Origin: Sutterella sp.
GTDB lineage: Bacteria; Pseudomonadota; Gammaproteobacteria; Burkholderiales; Burkholderiaceae_F
DNA length: 21,450 bases
Assembly: GCA_019410445.1 (NCBI GenBank)
Contig: DXSO01000016.1
Location: 1 to 21,450, forward strand
Reading direction: 5' to 3'
In this document: positions 20,614 through 21,450 of the stretch, one piece after another
Position numbering within the stretch: the first letter of the stretch is position 1
How the letters are laid out: the number at the start of each line of letters is the position of its first letter
Position numbers and translations under genes: made by a program
The notes under the pieces: model-generated
What the model saw: only the letters and a program-made list of their open reading frames with translations
Databases searched by the model: none
What the model was told of the DNA's origin: nothing

Positions 20614-21450
20614 CTAGACCATCAAGATGGCACAGGCCAAAACCGCAATAATGCAGGGGATGGCCGTACGCTTGACCACATCCAGGGGGTTAACCATGGC
20701 GATACCAGAAACAAGAATCGTCACACCTGCAAGCGGCGACATGGTACGACCCAGAGCACCAGTCAGGAACGCCAAGCCGCCCAACCCTTCGATCGTCATG
20801 CCGAAGTCTTTAGCATGCGGCGTTACGGTCTCATTAAAGGCAAGCGTAGCTGCGTCACCGGAACCCGTAAGCACACCCATGATCCACGGTCCGATGGAGC
20901 CGCCCCAACGAGCAATATCGTTAGACTCCTTCAGCGCACTTACGCAAGTATCAATCAAGCCCGTGGCGCGAAGACCTGCTGCGAAGACACCGGCGGCAAT
21001 GATGATACCGAGCACATCAGCGTACCCCTTACCCATACCATCAAAGAACTTCTTGGAAAAGACCTGAGGATCACTCCAGGAAACGACAAGCGCGCAGATA
21101 GCACCAATCAACATAGCCTGGGCAACACCCATCTTGATTGCCGGAATCCACAAGTTGCCCGCCACCAGAATCGTAATCGGAACCAACGGAATAAGTGCCT
21201 TCAGGATGCTCGGCGTAAACGCTTCATTCTTGAGCTTGGATTCGTCGACCTGAGCATTCGTATCACCCTTGCCGTCACCCATCAGCATGCAGACAATCGT
21301 AGTGCCGACCACCAAAATGACGCCGCACATCAGCGAATAGTAGGTATGCGTACCAATGAATTCCATCACGTCCATACCAGCCATTTTGGCTACGAACGGG
21401 TTATGAGACGTACCCGGAGACAGATAGGAGCCGATCGTACCGGCCAACAC
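20614..21450 (-). CDS. DcuC-family C4-dicarboxylate transporter, C-terminal part (runs off right edge)
   Basis: The last 278 or so residues of an inner-membrane carrier; the 5' end is outside the window. Hydrophobic segments alternate with short loops, about eight in all. Family marks at the C-terminus are GKGYADVLGIIIAAGVFAAGL (compare E. coli DcuC, AFANVVMLLVAAGVFAQGL), TGSGDAATLAF, GALGRTMSPLAGVTILVSG and NPLDVVKRTAIPCI. E. coli DcuC exports succinate and exchanges C4-dicarboxylates during fumarate respiration. Only about 60% of the protein is visible, so the substrate (fumarate, succinate, aspartate or another anion) is inferred from the family. The stop is TAG at 20616-20614, followed by two hairpins. 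Confidence 0.87.
   Translation of the reverse strand: MLAGTIGSYLSPGTSHNPFVAKMAGMDVMEFIGTHTYYSLMCGVILVVGTTIVCMLMGDGKGDTNAQVDESKLKNEAFTPSILKALIPLVPITILVAGNLWIPAIKMGVAQAMLIGAICALVVSWSDPQVFSKKFFDGMGKGYADVLGIIIAAGVFAAGLRATGLIDTCVSALKESNDIARWGGSIGPWIMGVLTGSGDAATLAFNETVTPHAKDFGMTIEGLGGLAFLTGALGRTMSPLAGVTILVSGIAMVNPLDVVKRTAIPCIIAVLACAILMV

Noticed and set aside
1..21450. Mobile element, prophage, CRISPR or defence island
   Set aside because: No transposase, integrase, terminal repeats, regularly spaced repeats or toxin/nuclease genes were seen; nearly all genes are recognisable housekeeping or metabolic genes with similar base composition.

Overview
The window looks like an ordinary chromosomal segment of a Gram-negative betaproteobacterium. 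I would place it near the gut Burkholderiales (Sutterellaceae: Sutterella, Parasutterella and relatives). The reasons are moderate GC, the nadK-recN gene order, BepA and AzlCD, and a periplasmic, Fcc3-like fumarate-reductase flavoprotein of the kind gut anaerobes of this group use for respiration. I see no transposase, integrase, phage gene, CRISPR array, tRNA or rRNA. The placement is an inference from protein similarity by memory.

Layout. The left half is almost entirely on the minus strand. Read in transcription order from right to left it holds: moaC; azlC-azlD (branched-chain amino acid exporter) followed by glnS; a periplasmic flavin respiration set (flavoprotein reductase, small FMN-binding electron carrier, ApbE flavin transferase); a tight three-gene operon of a CodA-like amidohydrolase, an orotate phosphoribosyltransferase and a radical SAM protein; and the 5' part of glyA, which runs off the left edge. 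The middle (10.5-16.2 kb) is on the plus strand: bepA, a thioredoxin-reductase-like ferredoxin/flavodoxin-NADP reductase, nadK and recN. Then come mrp/apbC (minus), metG (plus), and on the minus strand a cyclase/KynB-like hydrolase and the 3' part of a DcuC-type C4-dicarboxylate transporter that runs off the right edge.

How genes work together. The flavoprotein carries the complete fumarate-reductase active site but no haem domain and no FMN domain. The adjacent small exported protein carries the covalent-FMN motif, and ApbE is the enzyme that would attach that FMN. The three therefore form a split, haem-free periplasmic reductase module. The DcuC-family transporter at the right edge fits a C4-dicarboxylate-using anaerobe. 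The amidohydrolase-OPRT-radical SAM operon has a good promoter (TTGACA, 17-bp spacer) whose -10 lies inside a palindrome, so it is probably repressor-controlled; its substrate is unknown.

Most notable points: (1) the split flavin module, with an apparent terminator separating the carrier gene from apbE; (2) a glutaminyl-tRNA synthetase of 696 residues, with about 100 extra residues between its HIGH and KMSKS-type motifs and about 30 extra at the N-terminus; (3) the amidohydrolase operon, in which the CodA catalytic Glu position is Gln; (4) interlocked opposite-facing terminators between recN and mrp. I found nothing that is clearly an entirely new system; the first three are the best candidates for a closer look.
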